Shown: positions 1-8,452, numbered from the stretch's first letter. The stretch: 53,590 nucleotides of DNA from Streptomyces sp. ISL-87 (GCF_018614095.1 NZ_JAGGOY010000075.1:1-53590), one strand, 5' to 3'. Notes: generated by a model not told the origin, from the sequence alone. Made by a program: numbers and translations.

Positions 1-872
1 CCACCCTCCGCCAAGGCATCCAAGGCCCGCCCGCCCCCCTGCCCGGCCTCCCCACCACCCCCGGCCGTGAGGTCGCCGGCACCGTCGACGCCCTCGGTCC
101 CGGCACCGACCCCGCCTGGCTCGGCCGCCAGGTCGTCGCCCACCTCGGCTTCGCCCCAGGGGGCTACGCCGAGTACGCCGTCGCTGACGCCGACCGCCTG
201 CACGCCATCCCGCCCGGCCTCGACCCCGCCCAGGCCGTCGCCATGATCGGCACCGGCCGCACCACCCTCGGCATCCTCCAGTTCGCCGGCCTCGGCCCGG
301 GCTCCACCGCCCTCGTCCCCGCCGCCGCCGGCGGCATCGGTACCCTGCTCGTCCAGTACGCGAAGAACGCCGGCGCCACCGTCATCGCCCTCGCCGGCGG
401 CCCCGCCAAAACCGCCCGGGCCGCCGCCAACGGCGCCGACCTCGCCCTCGACTACACCACGCCCGACTGGCCGGACACCGTACGCGCCCACCACCCCGGC
501 GGCGCCACCGTCTTCTTCGACTCCGTCGGCGGCGCCACCGCCCGCACCGCCCTCGGCCTGCTCGCCCCCGGCGCCCGGCACCTCGTCTTCGGCTGGTCCG
601 GCGGCCCGCTCACCCTCACCGACGCCGAACGCGCCGACCTCACCGCCCGCGCCATCACCACCCAGAACGTCCTCGGCCCCGCCATGCTCCAGCGCGCCGG
701 CGGCGGGAATCCTCTTCGCCTACTGGAGACCCGCGCCCTCGCCGAAGCCGCCGCCGGCCGACTCCGCCCGGCCCTCCAGCGCTACCCCCTCGCCGACGCC
801 GCCGCCGCTCACCGCGCCCTCGAAACCCGCGCCACCACAGGCAAGGTCGTCCTGGAGCCCAAACAGCCGTAA
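1..872 (+). CDS. Zinc-binding-dehydrogenase-family NAD(P)H:quinone oxidoreductase (5' end outside window)
   Basis: This is a medium-chain dehydrogenase/reductase of the quinone-oxidoreductase type, cytoplasmic and NAD(P)H-dependent; its substrate is unknown. Reading begins in frame at base 3, and about 289 codons are visible before the TAA at 870-872. The catalytic-domain motif PGREVAGTV lies near the window edge. The Rossmann motif GGIGTLLVQYAKNAGATV lies near bases 330-390. The C-terminus GKVVLEP is typical of the family. About 30-50 N-terminal residues are missing, because the family is usually 320-340 aa. No zinc ligands are seen, which fits a zinc-free quinone reductase. The true start and upstream context cannot be judged. 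Confidence 0.85.
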   Translation, partial: TLRQGIQGPPAPLPGLPTTPGREVAGTVDALGPGTDPAWLGRQVVAHLGFAPGGYAEYAVADADRLHAIPPGLDPAQAVAMIGTGRTTLGILQFAGLGPGSTALVPAAAGGIGTLLVQYAKNAGATVIALAGGPAKTARAAANGADLALDYTTPDWPDTVRAHHPGGATVFFDSVGGATARTALGLLAPGARHLVFGWSGGPLTLTDAERADLTARAITTQNVLGPAMLQRAGGGNPLRLLETRALAEAAAGRLRPALQRYPLADAAAAHRALETRATTGKVVLEPKQP

Positions 873-911
873 CAGCCGTGCCAGCCGTGCCAGCCCTGAC
901 GCCCAGGCGCC

Positions 912-1385
912 TTACACAGCCCCCAGCTTCGCCAACGCCTCATCCGTCAGCCGGTACACCGTCCACTCGTCCTGCGGCCGCGCACCCAGGCGCTCGTAAA
1001 ACCCGATCGACGGCTCGTTCCAGTTCAGCACCGACCACTCCAGCCGCCCGTACCCACGCTCCACGCAGATCCGCGCCAGCTCCGCCAGCAGCGCCTTCCC
1101 GTACCCGCCCCCGCGCACGCCCGGCCGTACGTACAAGTCCTCCAGGTAGATCCCGTGCACCCCGCGCCACGTCGAGAAGTTGAGGAACCACACCGAGAAG
1201 CCGACGACCTCGCCCTCCTCCGACTCCGCGACGTGCGAAAACGCCGCCGGGCGTTCCCCGAACAGCGCCTCACGCAACTGCTCCTCGCCCGCCCGGGCCT
1301 CGTGCGGCACCCGCTCGTACTCCGCGAGCTCGCGGATCATGGCGTGGATGGCAGGGACATCGGCGACTTCAGTACTCCGGATCAC
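912..1385 (-). CDS. GNAT N-acetyltransferase (diamine/thialysine acetyltransferase-like)
   Basis: This is a 157-aa single-domain GNAT that transfers acetyl from acetyl-CoA to an amine. The acetyl-CoA loop appears as YLEDLYVRPGVRGGGYGKALL, a pattern (given here in parts: YLEDLYVRP, then RGGGYGKALL) seen in spermidine/diamine-type enzymes, and is followed by WNEPSIGFYERLGA. Length is normal for the family. The start is GTG at 1385. A TACGCT hexamer at 1392-1397 (minus strand) sits 6 nt upstream, so the mRNA is probably leaderless. The gene converges on the oxidoreductase gene with a 39-bp gap. The physiological substrate is not known. Confidence 0.85.
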   Translation of the reverse strand: MIRSTEVADVPAIHAMIRELAEYERVPHEARAGEEQLREALFGERPAAFSHVAESEEGEVVGFSVWFLNFSTWRGVHGIYLEDLYVRPGVRGGGYGKALLAELARICVERGYGRLEWSVLNWNEPSIGFYERLGARPQDEWTVYRLTDEALAKLGAV

Positions 1386-1453
1386 GCCCGCAGCGTAGAA
1401 CCCGCCAGCGTAAGCGCGGAACGTCGACGGTCCTCACAAAGACGCCCCCCAGC

Positions 1454-2344
1454 TCACCGCCCCAGCAGCAGCTCCGCCACGGCCAGTTGCTCCCCCTGGA
1501 GCCTCACCTCACCGTCCTCCACATCCCACAGGCAGTTCTGCAACACCCGCCCCAGCGTCCACGCCCGCGCCCGCCCCCGGTCCAGTCCCAGCACGGCCGT
1601 CAGCAGGTCGAACCGCCACACCACCTCGTCCACCCGGAAGTTGTTCTGAATCGCCGGCAGCAGATCGAACCCCGGATCCCCGGCCAGCGGCTTCGGATCG
1701 ATCGCCAGCCACGGCTCCCGCCCGGCGCCCAGCACGTTGTCGTAGTGCAGATCCCAGTGCAGCAGCCGGCCCCCCGGCTCGCCCGCCACCTCCCCCACCG
1801 CCGCCGCGCAATCCGCCAGCAGCCCCCGCTCCCGCCCGTCCGCCAACCGCCGGAGCGCCCCCGGTACGTCGGCCAGCATCCCCGCCACGACACCGCCGAG
1901 CCCCCGCACCCCCGCCGGAGCCTCCACCGCCGTCAGCCGCGCCAGCAGCTCGGCGATCACCCCCACCGCCTGCCGCGAGTCCCGCTCGGCGAGCGCCGAC
2001 AGATGCCGCCCCTCATCGAGCCGCTCGAGCAGCATCGTCCCCGTCGGGCCGTCATGCTCCAACAGCCTTACGCAGCCCTCCCCGCCCCACGCCCGCAACG
2101 CGAGCGGCTCCCCCGCGCTTTCCTCATCCAGCAGCGCCATCTTCAGCACGGCCGCCGTCCCGTCCGCCCGCTCCACCGGCAGGACCAACGCGGTCACCCC
2201 GTGCATCCCGGGCCCGGTCCCCCGAAGCCCCCACCGCTCCAGAAACTCCGCCGCCCGAGCCGGCAACCCCGCGATGAACTCCCGCCCCGCCGCGCCGTTG
2301 AACCTGACCTGCGCCTCGACGAGCCCCGCCGGAATCTCCACCAT
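1454..2344 (-). CDS. Aminoglycoside/hydroxyurea phosphotransferase family kinase (APH(6)-like)
   Basis: This is a predicted ATP-dependent small-molecule kinase of the streptomycin 6-kinase/hydroxyurea phosphotransferase family. The Brenner-type catalytic loop reads LLHWDLHYDNVL and is followed by the metal-binding AIDPKPLAGDPGFDLLP. An N-lobe lysine lies in AVLKMALL. The longer reading frame from 2431 runs into transposon-remnant DNA. The start at 2344 is preferred because it begins MVEIPAGLV and a TACGGT -10 box (2351-2356) lies 6 nt upstream. This gives 296 aa, normal for the family. Real aminoglycoside resistance cannot be inferred, since many Streptomyces carry housekeeping paralogues. 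Confidence 0.82.
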   Translation of the reverse strand: MVEIPAGLVEAQVRFNGAAGREFIAGLPARAAEFLERWGLRGTGPGMHGVTALVLPVERADGTAAVLKMALLDEESAGEPLALRAWGGEGCVRLLEHDGPTGTMLLERLDEGRHLSALAERDSRQAVGVIAELLARLTAVEAPAGVRGLGGVVAGMLADVPGALRRLADGRERGLLADCAAAVGEVAGEPGGRLLHWDLHYDNVLGAGREPWLAIDPKPLAGDPGFDLLPAIQNNFRVDEVVWRFDLLTAVLGLDRGRARAWTLGRVLQNCLWDVEDGEVRLQGEQLAVAELLLGR

Positions 2345-2372
2345 CCCCCGACCGTAGCCGCCACAGCCCGCC

Positions 2373-2507
2373 ACCACGGCTAGGAATCGGGCGGTGATCA
2401 ACAGGCTGAAGCAGTTCCGGGCCGTGGCCACTGGCTACGACGAACGCGGTTATGTGTTCCTCGGCACCGCCACCGCAGCAGCCCTGGCCATCCGGCTCCG
2501 CACATGA
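2373..2507 (+). pseudogene. IS5-type transposase C-terminal remnant
   Basis: One plus-strand frame reads TTARNRAVINRLKQFRAVAT and continues to a C-terminus LAIRLRT with TGA at 2505-2507. The order RNRAVINRLKQFRAVATxYD, then YVFLGT, matches the conserved C-terminus of IS5/IS1647-like DDE transposases common in Streptomyces, where it covers the helix after the catalytic Glu. Only about 44 codons remain. There is no start, no DDE residues and no visible terminal inverted repeats. The fragment abuts the promoter of the divergent kinase gene, so an insertion and deletion probably shaped this border. Confidence 0.7.
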
Positions 2508-2517
2508 TCACCCAGGC

Positions 2518-3057
2518 CTAGGCCGCGGGGGCGGGGGCTGGGGCTGCGGCTGCGGCTGCGGCTGCGGCTGGGGCTGCGGCTGCGGCTGCGGCTGGGGCGA
2601 AATCGTCCGGCAGCCGCGGAGGGGAGCCCTGGGTCCACACCACCCGCAGTGCCGAGGTAGAGATCCGCCAGCCGTCAGCCGTCCTGACCAGTTCGGTGTC
2701 GGCATGGCCGGCAGAGATGAAGACGCTGCCCGAGCCGTCTGCCAGGACGTGGGTGCTCAACTGGGCCCCGCGGGCAGTGGCCCGGGCACCGTCGAGCTCG
2801 ATGACGGTGTTGGTGCCCAGATGCACGGTTCGGTCGAACAGCGCCATTCCCCGCCGGACATGGGCCAGCAGGGCATCGCGGCCATGAACGGTGCCGATGG
2901 GCATCTCCGCGGTGACGTCTTCGGTGTGGAACGCGCGAGCCCACTCCTCGTCGAGAACCCCGTCGTCCAGGGAACGCAGGTAGCGGTCCATCAAGTCGGT
3001 GATCTCAGCGCGGTCGGTCAGGGCCTGCAACTGTCGCTGCATCTCTTCGGTGTCCAT
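2518..3057 (-). CDS. SnoaL/NTF2-like protein with Ala/Pro-rich tail
   Basis: This 179-aa protein has a nuclear-transport-factor-2-like fold (SnoaL-like_4 type). The core shows AEITDLMDRYLRSLDDG, FHTEDVTAEMPIGTVHG and a final strand DGWRISTSALRVVW. Such proteins are small cone-shaped enzymes or ligand binders; no substrate is evident. After about residue 145 the family fold ends and a tail of roughly 30 Ala and Pro follows, encoded by 6-bp tandem repeats. The start is ATG at 3057 with GGGAGGAG upstream; a frame-extending TTG at 3078 falls inside an operator and is less likely. A SoxR/MerR-type dyad lies just upstream. Confidence 0.75.
   Translation of the reverse strand: MDTEEMQRQLQALTDRAEITDLMDRYLRSLDDGVLDEEWARAFHTEDVTAEMPIGTVHGRDALLAHVRRGMALFDRTVHLGTNTVIELDGARATARGAQLSTHVLADGSGSVFISAGHADTELVRTADGWRISTSALRVVWTQGSPPRLPDDFAPAAAAAAAPAAAAAAAAAPAPAPAA
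2530..2596. repeat. 6-bp tandem repeat (GCTGCG/GGGGCT) encoding an Ala/Pro tail
   Basis: About eleven hexamers, mainly GGCTGC with interspersed GGGGCT, run through 2530-2596. On the minus strand they are in frame with the NTF2-like gene and encode its Ala-Ala/Ala-Pro C-terminal tail. The tract is a hexanucleotide microsatellite, so its length can change without a frameshift. Confidence 0.8.
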
Positions 3058-3063
3058 GGCGGA

Positions 3064-3094
3064 AGACTCCTCCCTCAAGTGCGCTTGAGGTCAA
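3064..3094 (-). promoter_or_regulatory. SoxR/MerR-type operator-promoter of the NTF2-like gene
   Basis: The dyad CCTCAAGTGCGCTTGAGG at 3073-3090 matches 15 of 18 bases of the SoxR box as I recall it (CCTCAAGTTAACTTGAGG). On the minus strand a -35 TTGACC (3089-3094) and a weak -10 GAGTCT (3064-3069) are 19 bp apart. That is the over-long spacer typical of MerR-activated promoters, and the dyad fills it. The -10 lies 6 nt before the ATG at 3057. No MerR-family gene is present in the window, so the regulator would act from elsewhere. Confidence 0.65.
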
Positions 3095-3304
3095 GGCGTC
3101 TACCCCGAGTCCAACCGACCTCCCGGCCTCCCGCCCTCCCGCCCTCCCGACCTCCCCCGTATCGCCCGAACAAGAACAAAACACCCTCCCCACCCTAAGA
3201 ACCACACCGGCCCGCCACATCAGCCAAAAGGCCTGCTCTCGCACCCCAAAACCCGGCACTCGGCACCTGGACACCCATCCGGAACCCGGTGTACCAACTC
3301 CCCC
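3095..3304. other. Intergenic region with CCTCCCG-rich direct repeats
   Basis: This gene-free stretch holds short imperfect repeats of CCTCCCG(A/C)C around 3117-3160 and an A-rich segment (caagaacaaaac) near 3170. It should carry the promoter of the FAD oxidoreductase at 3305, but no convincing -10/-35 or ribosome-binding site is seen. Confidence 0.4.
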
Positions 3305-4684
3305 ATGACGATCAACGGCGGCATCTCCTTCTGGTATGCGACGGACCCCACCGCCGCCCAGCCACCCCGCGCCCCCCTCACCGGCGACGCCACAGCCGAC
3401 GTCGTCATCGTCGGCGCCGGCTACACCGGCCTGTGGACCGCGTATTACCTCAAGCAGTCCGCACCCGACCTCCGCGTCACCGTCCTGGAGCAGAAGTTCT
3501 GCGGCTACGGAGCCTCCGGCCGCAACGGCGGCTGGCTCTACAACGGCATCGCCGGCCGCGACCGCTACGCGACCCTCCACGGCCACCGGGCCGCCCTCCG
3601 CCTCCAGCAAGCCATGAACGACACCGTCACCCAGGTCATCGACACGGCCGCCAAGGAGGGCATCGACGCGGACATCCACCGCGGCGGCGTCCTCGAAGTC
3701 GCCCGCACCCCCGCCCAGCTCACCCGCCTCAAGGCCTTCCACGAGGCCGAACTCGCCTTCGGCGAAACCGACCGCGCCCTCTATGACGCCACGGACACCC
3801 GCGCCCGCATCAACATCGCCGACGCCGTCGGCTCCAGCTGGACCCCCCACGGCGCCCGCATCCACCCCCTGAAGCTCGTCAAGGGCCTGGCCGGAGCCTG
3901 CGAACGGCTGGGCGTCGTCATCCACGAATCCACCCCGGTCACGGAAATCACCACCGGCAGGGCCATCACCCCCTACGGCACCGTTCGCGCCCCGTACGTC
4001 CTGCGCTGCACGGAGGGCTTCACCGCGGCCCTCAAGGGCCAGAAGCGCTCATGGCTCCCGATGAACTCATCAATGATCGCGACGGCCCCCCTCCCCCAGT
4101 CCACCTGGGACACCCTCAACTGGTCCGACGCGTCGACCCTCGGCGACATGGCCCACGCCTACATGTACGCCCAGCGCACCGCCGACAACCGCATCGCGAT
4201 CGGCGGCCGCGGCGTCCCCTACCGCTACGGCTCCCGCACGGACAACGACGGCAGCACCCACCCCGCCACCATCACGGCGCTCACCACCCTCCTGACCTCC
4301 TTCTTCCCCCAGCTCGCCGGCACGGAGATCACCCACGCCTGGTCCGGCGTCCTCGGCGTCCCCCGCGACTGGTGCGCCACCGTCACCCTGGACCGCACCA
4401 CGGGCCTCGGCTGGGCGGGCGGCTACGTCGGCTCGGGCGTGGCCACCGCCAACCTCGCGGCCCGCACCCTGCGCGACCTGGTCCTGGGCGACTCCACCGA
4501 CCTGACCACCCTCCCCTGGGTCAACCACCGCGTCCGCCGCTGGGAGCCAGAACCCTTCCGCTGGCTCGGCGTCCAGGCCCTCTACGCCGCCTACCGCGAA
4601 GCCGACCGCCGCGAAGCCGCCACCCACACCCCGACGACAACCCCCCTGGCCCGCCTCGCGGACCGCATCTCGGGGCGCCACTGA
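3305..4684 (+). CDS. FAD-dependent oxidoreductase (DAO/PuuB-like)
   Basis: This 459-aa flavoprotein belongs to the D-amino-acid oxidase fold family and resembles gamma-glutamylputrescine oxidases and other amine-oxidising DAO enzymes. The N-terminal dinucleotide motif is VVIVGAGYTGLWTAYYL (about residues 33-49), followed by VLEQ (an acidic residue for the ribose) and ASGRNGGW, the RNGG motif of PuuB-like proteins. A GGRGVPYRYG segment and a C-terminal GYVGSGVATANLA complete the FAD site. The substrate is probably an amine or amino acid, but this is inference. The gene stands alone and ends in a strong stem-loop shared with the converging tRNA. Confidence 0.88.
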   Translation: MTINGGISFWYATDPTAAQPPRAPLTGDATADVVIVGAGYTGLWTAYYLKQSAPDLRVTVLEQKFCGYGASGRNGGWLYNGIAGRDRYATLHGHRAALRLQQAMNDTVTQVIDTAAKEGIDADIHRGGVLEVARTPAQLTRLKAFHEAELAFGETDRALYDATDTRARINIADAVGSSWTPHGARIHPLKLVKGLAGACERLGVVIHESTPVTEITTGRAITPYGTVRAPYVLRCTEGFTAALKGQKRSWLPMNSSMIATAPLPQSTWDTLNWSDASTLGDMAHAYMYAQRTADNRIAIGGRGVPYRYGSRTDNDGSTHPATITALTTLLTSFFPQLAGTEITHAWSGVLGVPRDWCATVTLDRTTGLGWAGGYVGSGVATANLAARTLRDLVLGDSTDLTTLPWVNHRVRRWEPEPFRWLGVQALYAAYREADRREAATHTPTTTPLARLADRISGRH

Positions 4685-4706
4685 CCGCCCCCGAACACGC
4701 CGAAGA

Positions 4707-4729
4707 CCCCGGACCGATTCGGTCCGGGG
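4707..4729. terminator. Bidirectional terminator hairpin
   Basis: CCCCGGACCGA (4707-4717) and TCGGTCCGGGG (4719-4729) form a perfect 11-bp inverted repeat. It lies between the converging FAD oxidoreductase gene and tRNA-Thr and probably terminates both. It lacks a U-tract, which is usual in Streptomyces. Confidence 0.8.
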
Positions 4730-4742
4730 CCTTCGCACGCGG

Positions 4743-4817
4743 AGCCCCCTGTCGGATTCGAACCGACGACCTACGCATTACAAGTGCGTTGCTCTGGCCG
4801 GACTGAGCTAAGGAGGC
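4743..4817 (-). tRNA. tRNA-Thr (anticodon TGT)
   Basis: The minus strand folds into a full cloverleaf. The acceptor arm GCCTCCT pairs with AGGGGGC. The D-arm contains TAGCTCAG. The anticodon stem ACGCA/TGCGT encloses the loop CTTGTAA, with anticodon TGT reading ACA (Thr). The T-arm is GTCGG TTCGAAT CCGAC. CCA is not encoded. The gene reads ACA, a rare codon in a high-GC genome. Confidence 0.95.
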
Positions 4818-4859
4818 GGGGCCGCACTCACTCTACACAGCAGCCGAATCCCCGAGCCA

Positions 4860-5546
4860 TCACCTTTCGCACGCCACGGGAAACCCCACCGCCCGCAGGC
4901 CGGGAGCCGCCAGGGCGAGGGTCATCTCCGGGTTCACCGCCTTGACCTCCCCCTCGGTCAGCGGGCGAACCTCCCATACCCGCCGGACCGCCGCGAGGTC
5001 CGGCTCCCTGCCGTAGTAGCCCGCGGCGAACGCCGCATACGCCTCCGGCGTGCCGGCCACCAGGACGTGGAAGAGGCGCCCCGTACCGTCTTCCGAGCCC
5101 TCCGGGATCTCCACAGGGCCGGCCCGCCAGGCGGTGTCGGCGGTCTCCCGCCAGAACACCACCGTCGCGACCGTCACGTGCTCGTCGCAGAACGCCGGCT
5201 CCGCGAGCAGCGGCCGGAACACCTCCGGCAAGGTGTCCACGAGGCCGGGCCACAGCTCCTCGTCCTCGTTCGTGTAAGGACTCATCCAGGACTCGTGGTC
5301 GAAGCCGCGGCCGAAGACCCCGTCGGGCGTGAAGAGGATCGTGTACTCGTCGCCCGAGCCGTTGTTCATCAGGGCGGCCTCGACGCCCGGACCCCAAGCG
5401 GGGTCGTAGCCGAAGTACGACCCGCCCCGGCCGCCCATCAGCACGTCCACGGCGGCCAGGGCCCGGCAGCGGGCCTGCAGGACCGGGGCTTCGGGGAGGA
5501 CGCGGATCAGCTCGTGGACGTCGAGGGGACGCGGGGTGCCGTTCAT
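4860..5546 (-). CDS. Hypothetical protein, 228 aa
   Basis: I do not recognise a named family. The protein is acidic and soluble, with no signal peptide or membrane segment. It has aromatic-rich stretches such as GGSYFGYDPAWGPG and DGVFGRGFDHESWMSPY, which resemble the ligand loops of small beta-rich Streptomyces proteins, and the rest looks mixed alpha/beta. The start is chosen at ATG 5546 (MNGTPRPLDVHEL). The in-frame GTG at 5609 has neither a ribosome-binding site nor a -10 box. The gene lies divergent to msiK, with tRNA-Thr downstream on the same strand. No function is proposed. Confidence 0.65.
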   Translation of the reverse strand: MNGTPRPLDVHELIRVLPEAPVLQARCRALAAVDVLMGGRGGSYFGYDPAWGPGVEAALMNNGSGDEYTILFTPDGVFGRGFDHESWMSPYTNEDEELWPGLVDTLPEVFRPLLAEPAFCDEHVTVATVVFWRETADTAWRAGPVEIPEGSEDGTGRLFHVLVAGTPEAYAAFAAGYYGREPDLAAVRRVWEVRPLTEGEVKAVNPEMTLALAAPGLRAVGFPVACER

Positions 5547-5659
5547 GCCCGTGATCCAAACATCCGGGTCCGACAGATCGCACCCACAGAGTCCGAAGTC
5601 ACCGGGCACGGATGCTGACAGGAAGCGGATCGCCGGGTAGCGTCGAGCGGAGTCCGATT

Positions 5660-5675
5660 ACTGGACTAGACCTTC
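5660..5675. promoter_or_regulatory. DasR-like operator (dre) upstream of msiK
   Basis: ACTGGACTAGACCTTC at 5660-5675 keeps the TGG-N-CTAGACC core of the DasR responsive element (consensus recalled as AGTGGTCTAGACCACT) and matches 11 of 16 bases. It sits about 50 bp before the msiK start. DasR is the GntR-family N-acetylglucosamine regulator, and control of a shared sugar-importer ATPase by it would make sense. The site is imperfect, so this remains a prediction. Confidence 0.5.
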
Positions 5676-5723
5676 CACTCGGATCGTCCGGCACGTTCCT
5701 GCCGGTAGAAGGGATTCATCACC

Positions 5724-6812
<1,089 letters not shown>

Positions 6813-6832
6813 CGGGGCAGCAGCACGACATG

Positions 6833-6863
6833 AAGGGGCGCTCCGCCAAGGGGCGCCCCTTTG
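6833..6863. terminator. Terminator downstream of msiK
   Basis: AAGGGGCG (6833-6840) pairs with CGCCCCTT (6854-6861), and TTTGT follows. This is an intrinsic-type terminator about 20 bp past the msiK stop. Confidence 0.75.
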
Positions 6864-7067
6864 TCGCGAGTTCCACGAGTTCCACGAGCTCCACGAGCTC
6901 CGCCGACTCCCGCGGGTTCGGCGAGACTTCCGCTACTTCCGCGAGCCCAGGGCGTTATCCCGTCAGACCGGGCCATTCGGCCCCACCCGTCAACCCTTAA
7001 ATCGAAAAGCCACGTCGAACCATCCCCCGACCGGGTGACTGAATGTCGCCAAATCTTCACCGAGCGC
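6864..7067. other. Intergenic region with four 9-bp repeats
   Basis: Four consecutive GAGYTCCAC-like units occupy 6868-6903, followed by similar GAC/GAG-TTCCGC motifs to about 6945. No gene is seen. A TACTCT -10 box at 7068-7073 belongs to the next gene. Confidence 0.6.
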
Positions 7068-7080
7068 TACTCTCGCCCTC

Positions 7081-7494
7081 GTGACCCACACTGCCCGCCG
7101 TATCGGCCGTTCCCTCGCCCTGGTCCTGCCCGTCGTCCTGGTCCTGTCCGGGACCCTCGCGGTCACCATGGTCCCCTGGGCGGACAACTCCCCCTCCCAG
7201 ATCCTGACCGCCTCCGCCGAGGACGTCTCCGTCCCCGCGAAGCCGCGCGCCGCGCAGGACGTGCTGCGCGACAAGCTGCTCAGCGAGCTCCACGAGGGCG
7301 AGGCGCCGGGCGCCGTCCTCACGCACCTCCAGCAGGAGGTGGACCGGCGGCCCTCGCTCGCCGAGCACTGCATGGGCATCGCGCGGGCGCTGGGCCGGGC
7401 CGCGGTGGACGCGTACGGGCCGACGAAGGCGCAGTCCTTCGCGCGCCCGGTGTGCGACACCTCGTACGCGTCCGGCGTCGCCTCAATGGGCTGA
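7081..7494 (+). CDS. Small exported protein of unknown function, 137 aa
   Basis: This is a conserved-looking Streptomyces protein with an N-terminal signal or anchor: RRIGRS followed by a hydrophobic stretch, LALVLPVVLVLSGTLAVTMV (residues 10-29). The remainder, about 100 residues, is predicted to be outside the membrane and helical. It contains two cysteines (AEHCMGIA and RPVCDTSY) that could form a disulphide. No family is recognised. The GTG start at 7081 is supported by TACTCT 7 nt upstream (leaderless). It lies between msiK and a sugar nucleotidyltransferase, but no functional link is visible. Confidence 0.7.
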   Translation: MTHTARRIGRSLALVLPVVLVLSGTLAVTMVPWADNSPSQILTASAEDVSVPAKPRAAQDVLRDKLLSELHEGEAPGAVLTHLQQEVDRRPSLAEHCMGIARALGRAAVDAYGPTKAQSFARPVCDTSYASGVASMG

Positions 7495-7565
7495 CACCAC
7501 GGACACCGGCCGGCGCACGTCGCGTCGGCCGCCGCCGGAGCCCGGGTCTCCCTACTCTGGCCGCC

Positions 7566-8351
7566 ATGACCGACGTTCCTCGCGCATCGCACCACCCATC
7601 CACCGATTCCGCGGCCGCGTTCCCGGCCTCCCCCACCCAGGCGCCCACTCAAGCGGTCGTCCTGGCAGGCGGCCAGGGTTCGCGGCTGCGGCCGTATACG
7701 GACGACCGGCCGAAGCCGATGGTCGAGATCCCGGGGACGGGGACGCCGATCATCGGGCATCAGCTGGCCTGGCTGGCGGCCGAGGGGGTCACGGACGCGG
7801 TGGTGTCGTGCGGGCATCTCGCCGAGGTGCTCCAGGACTGGCTGGCGCAGGCGCGGTTGCCGCTCCGCGTGACCACGGTCGTCGAGGAGGAGCCGCTGGG
7901 GCGCGGGGGCGGCCTCAAGCACGCCGCCCGGCACCTCCCGCACCCGGACCAGCCCTGGTACGCGACGAACGGTGACATCTGGACGCGGTTCTCGCTGCGC
8001 GAGATGGCCGCGTTCCATGCCGAGCGGGCGGCGACGGCGACCCTGGCGCTGGCCCGCCCCCGCATTCCGTGGGGGGTGGTGGAGACGAACGAGTTCGGGC
8101 AGATCCTGGACTTCATCGAGGCTCCGCCGTCGCCCTATCTGATCAACGCGGGCGTTTATGTCTTCAGTGCCGAATTCGCCGCGCTGCTCCCGGACTTGGG
8201 AGACCACGAGCGGACCACGTTCCCGCGGCTGGCCCGCGAGCGCCGCCTGGCGGGCTTCCCGCTGCCCCAGGGGGCCTACTGGCGGGCGATCGACACCGCC
8301 AAGGACTTGACCGAGGCCGCACGGGAGTTGGCCGCGCAGAGCGCCCCCTGA
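7566..8351 (+). CDS. Sugar-1-phosphate nucleotidyltransferase
   Basis: This 261-aa NTP-transferase is expected to make an NDP-sugar from NTP and sugar-1-phosphate in the cytoplasm. The signature AVVLAGGQGSRLRPYTDDRP begins near residue 30, then KPMVEIPG. A YATNGDIW motif (Asp for metal) and EAPPSPYLINAGVYVF (sugar-phosphate binding) follow. It ends without a left-handed beta-helix, so it is the short catalytic-only type (mannose-1-P guanylyl- or glucose-1-P-type). The sugar cannot be assigned. The ATG at 7566 has TACTCT 7 nt upstream, implying a leaderless mRNA. The first 28 residues are low-complexity. Confidence 0.88.
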   Translation: MTDVPRASHHPSTDSAAAFPASPTQAPTQAVVLAGGQGSRLRPYTDDRPKPMVEIPGTGTPIIGHQLAWLAAEGVTDAVVSCGHLAEVLQDWLAQARLPLRVTTVVEEEPLGRGGGLKHAARHLPHPDQPWYATNGDIWTRFSLREMAAFHAERAATATLALARPRIPWGVVETNEFGQILDFIEAPPSPYLINAGVYVFSAEFAALLPDLGDHERTTFPRLARERRLAGFPLPQGAYWRAIDTAKDLTEAARELAAQSAP

Positions 8352-8397
8352 GGCTTTTCGCATCCCTGTACGGGCACCCGCGCGGGCGGCACGGCGA

Positions 8398-8432
8398 AGG
8401 GCCCGGCGCGCTCCTCGCGCGCCGGACCCCTT
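8398..8432. terminator. Bidirectional terminator
   Basis: CCGGCGCGC (8403-8411) and GCGCGCCGG (8417-8425) form a perfect 9-bp stem with loop TCCTC, flanked by AGGGC and ACCCCTT. It lies between the convergent nucleotidyltransferase and DoxX genes. Confidence 0.8.
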
Positions 8433-8452
8433 GTACGTCGTACCAGCCGGCC

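Noticed and set aside
1454..2344. Antibiotic resistance gene
   Set aside because: The APH(6)-like family includes many housekeeping paralogues in Streptomyces; nothing in the sequence shows aminoglycoside specificity.
2394..2507. Possible short gene starting at GTG 2394
   Set aside because: It is better explained as the C-terminus of a truncated IS5-type transposase, since its residues match the conserved end of that family and no start signal is present.
6861..7565. Long plus-strand ORF that would extend the nucleotidyltransferase by 235 codons
   Set aside because: It overlaps another gene in a different frame, has no family similarity, and the start at 7566 is supported by a -10 box and protein motif position.
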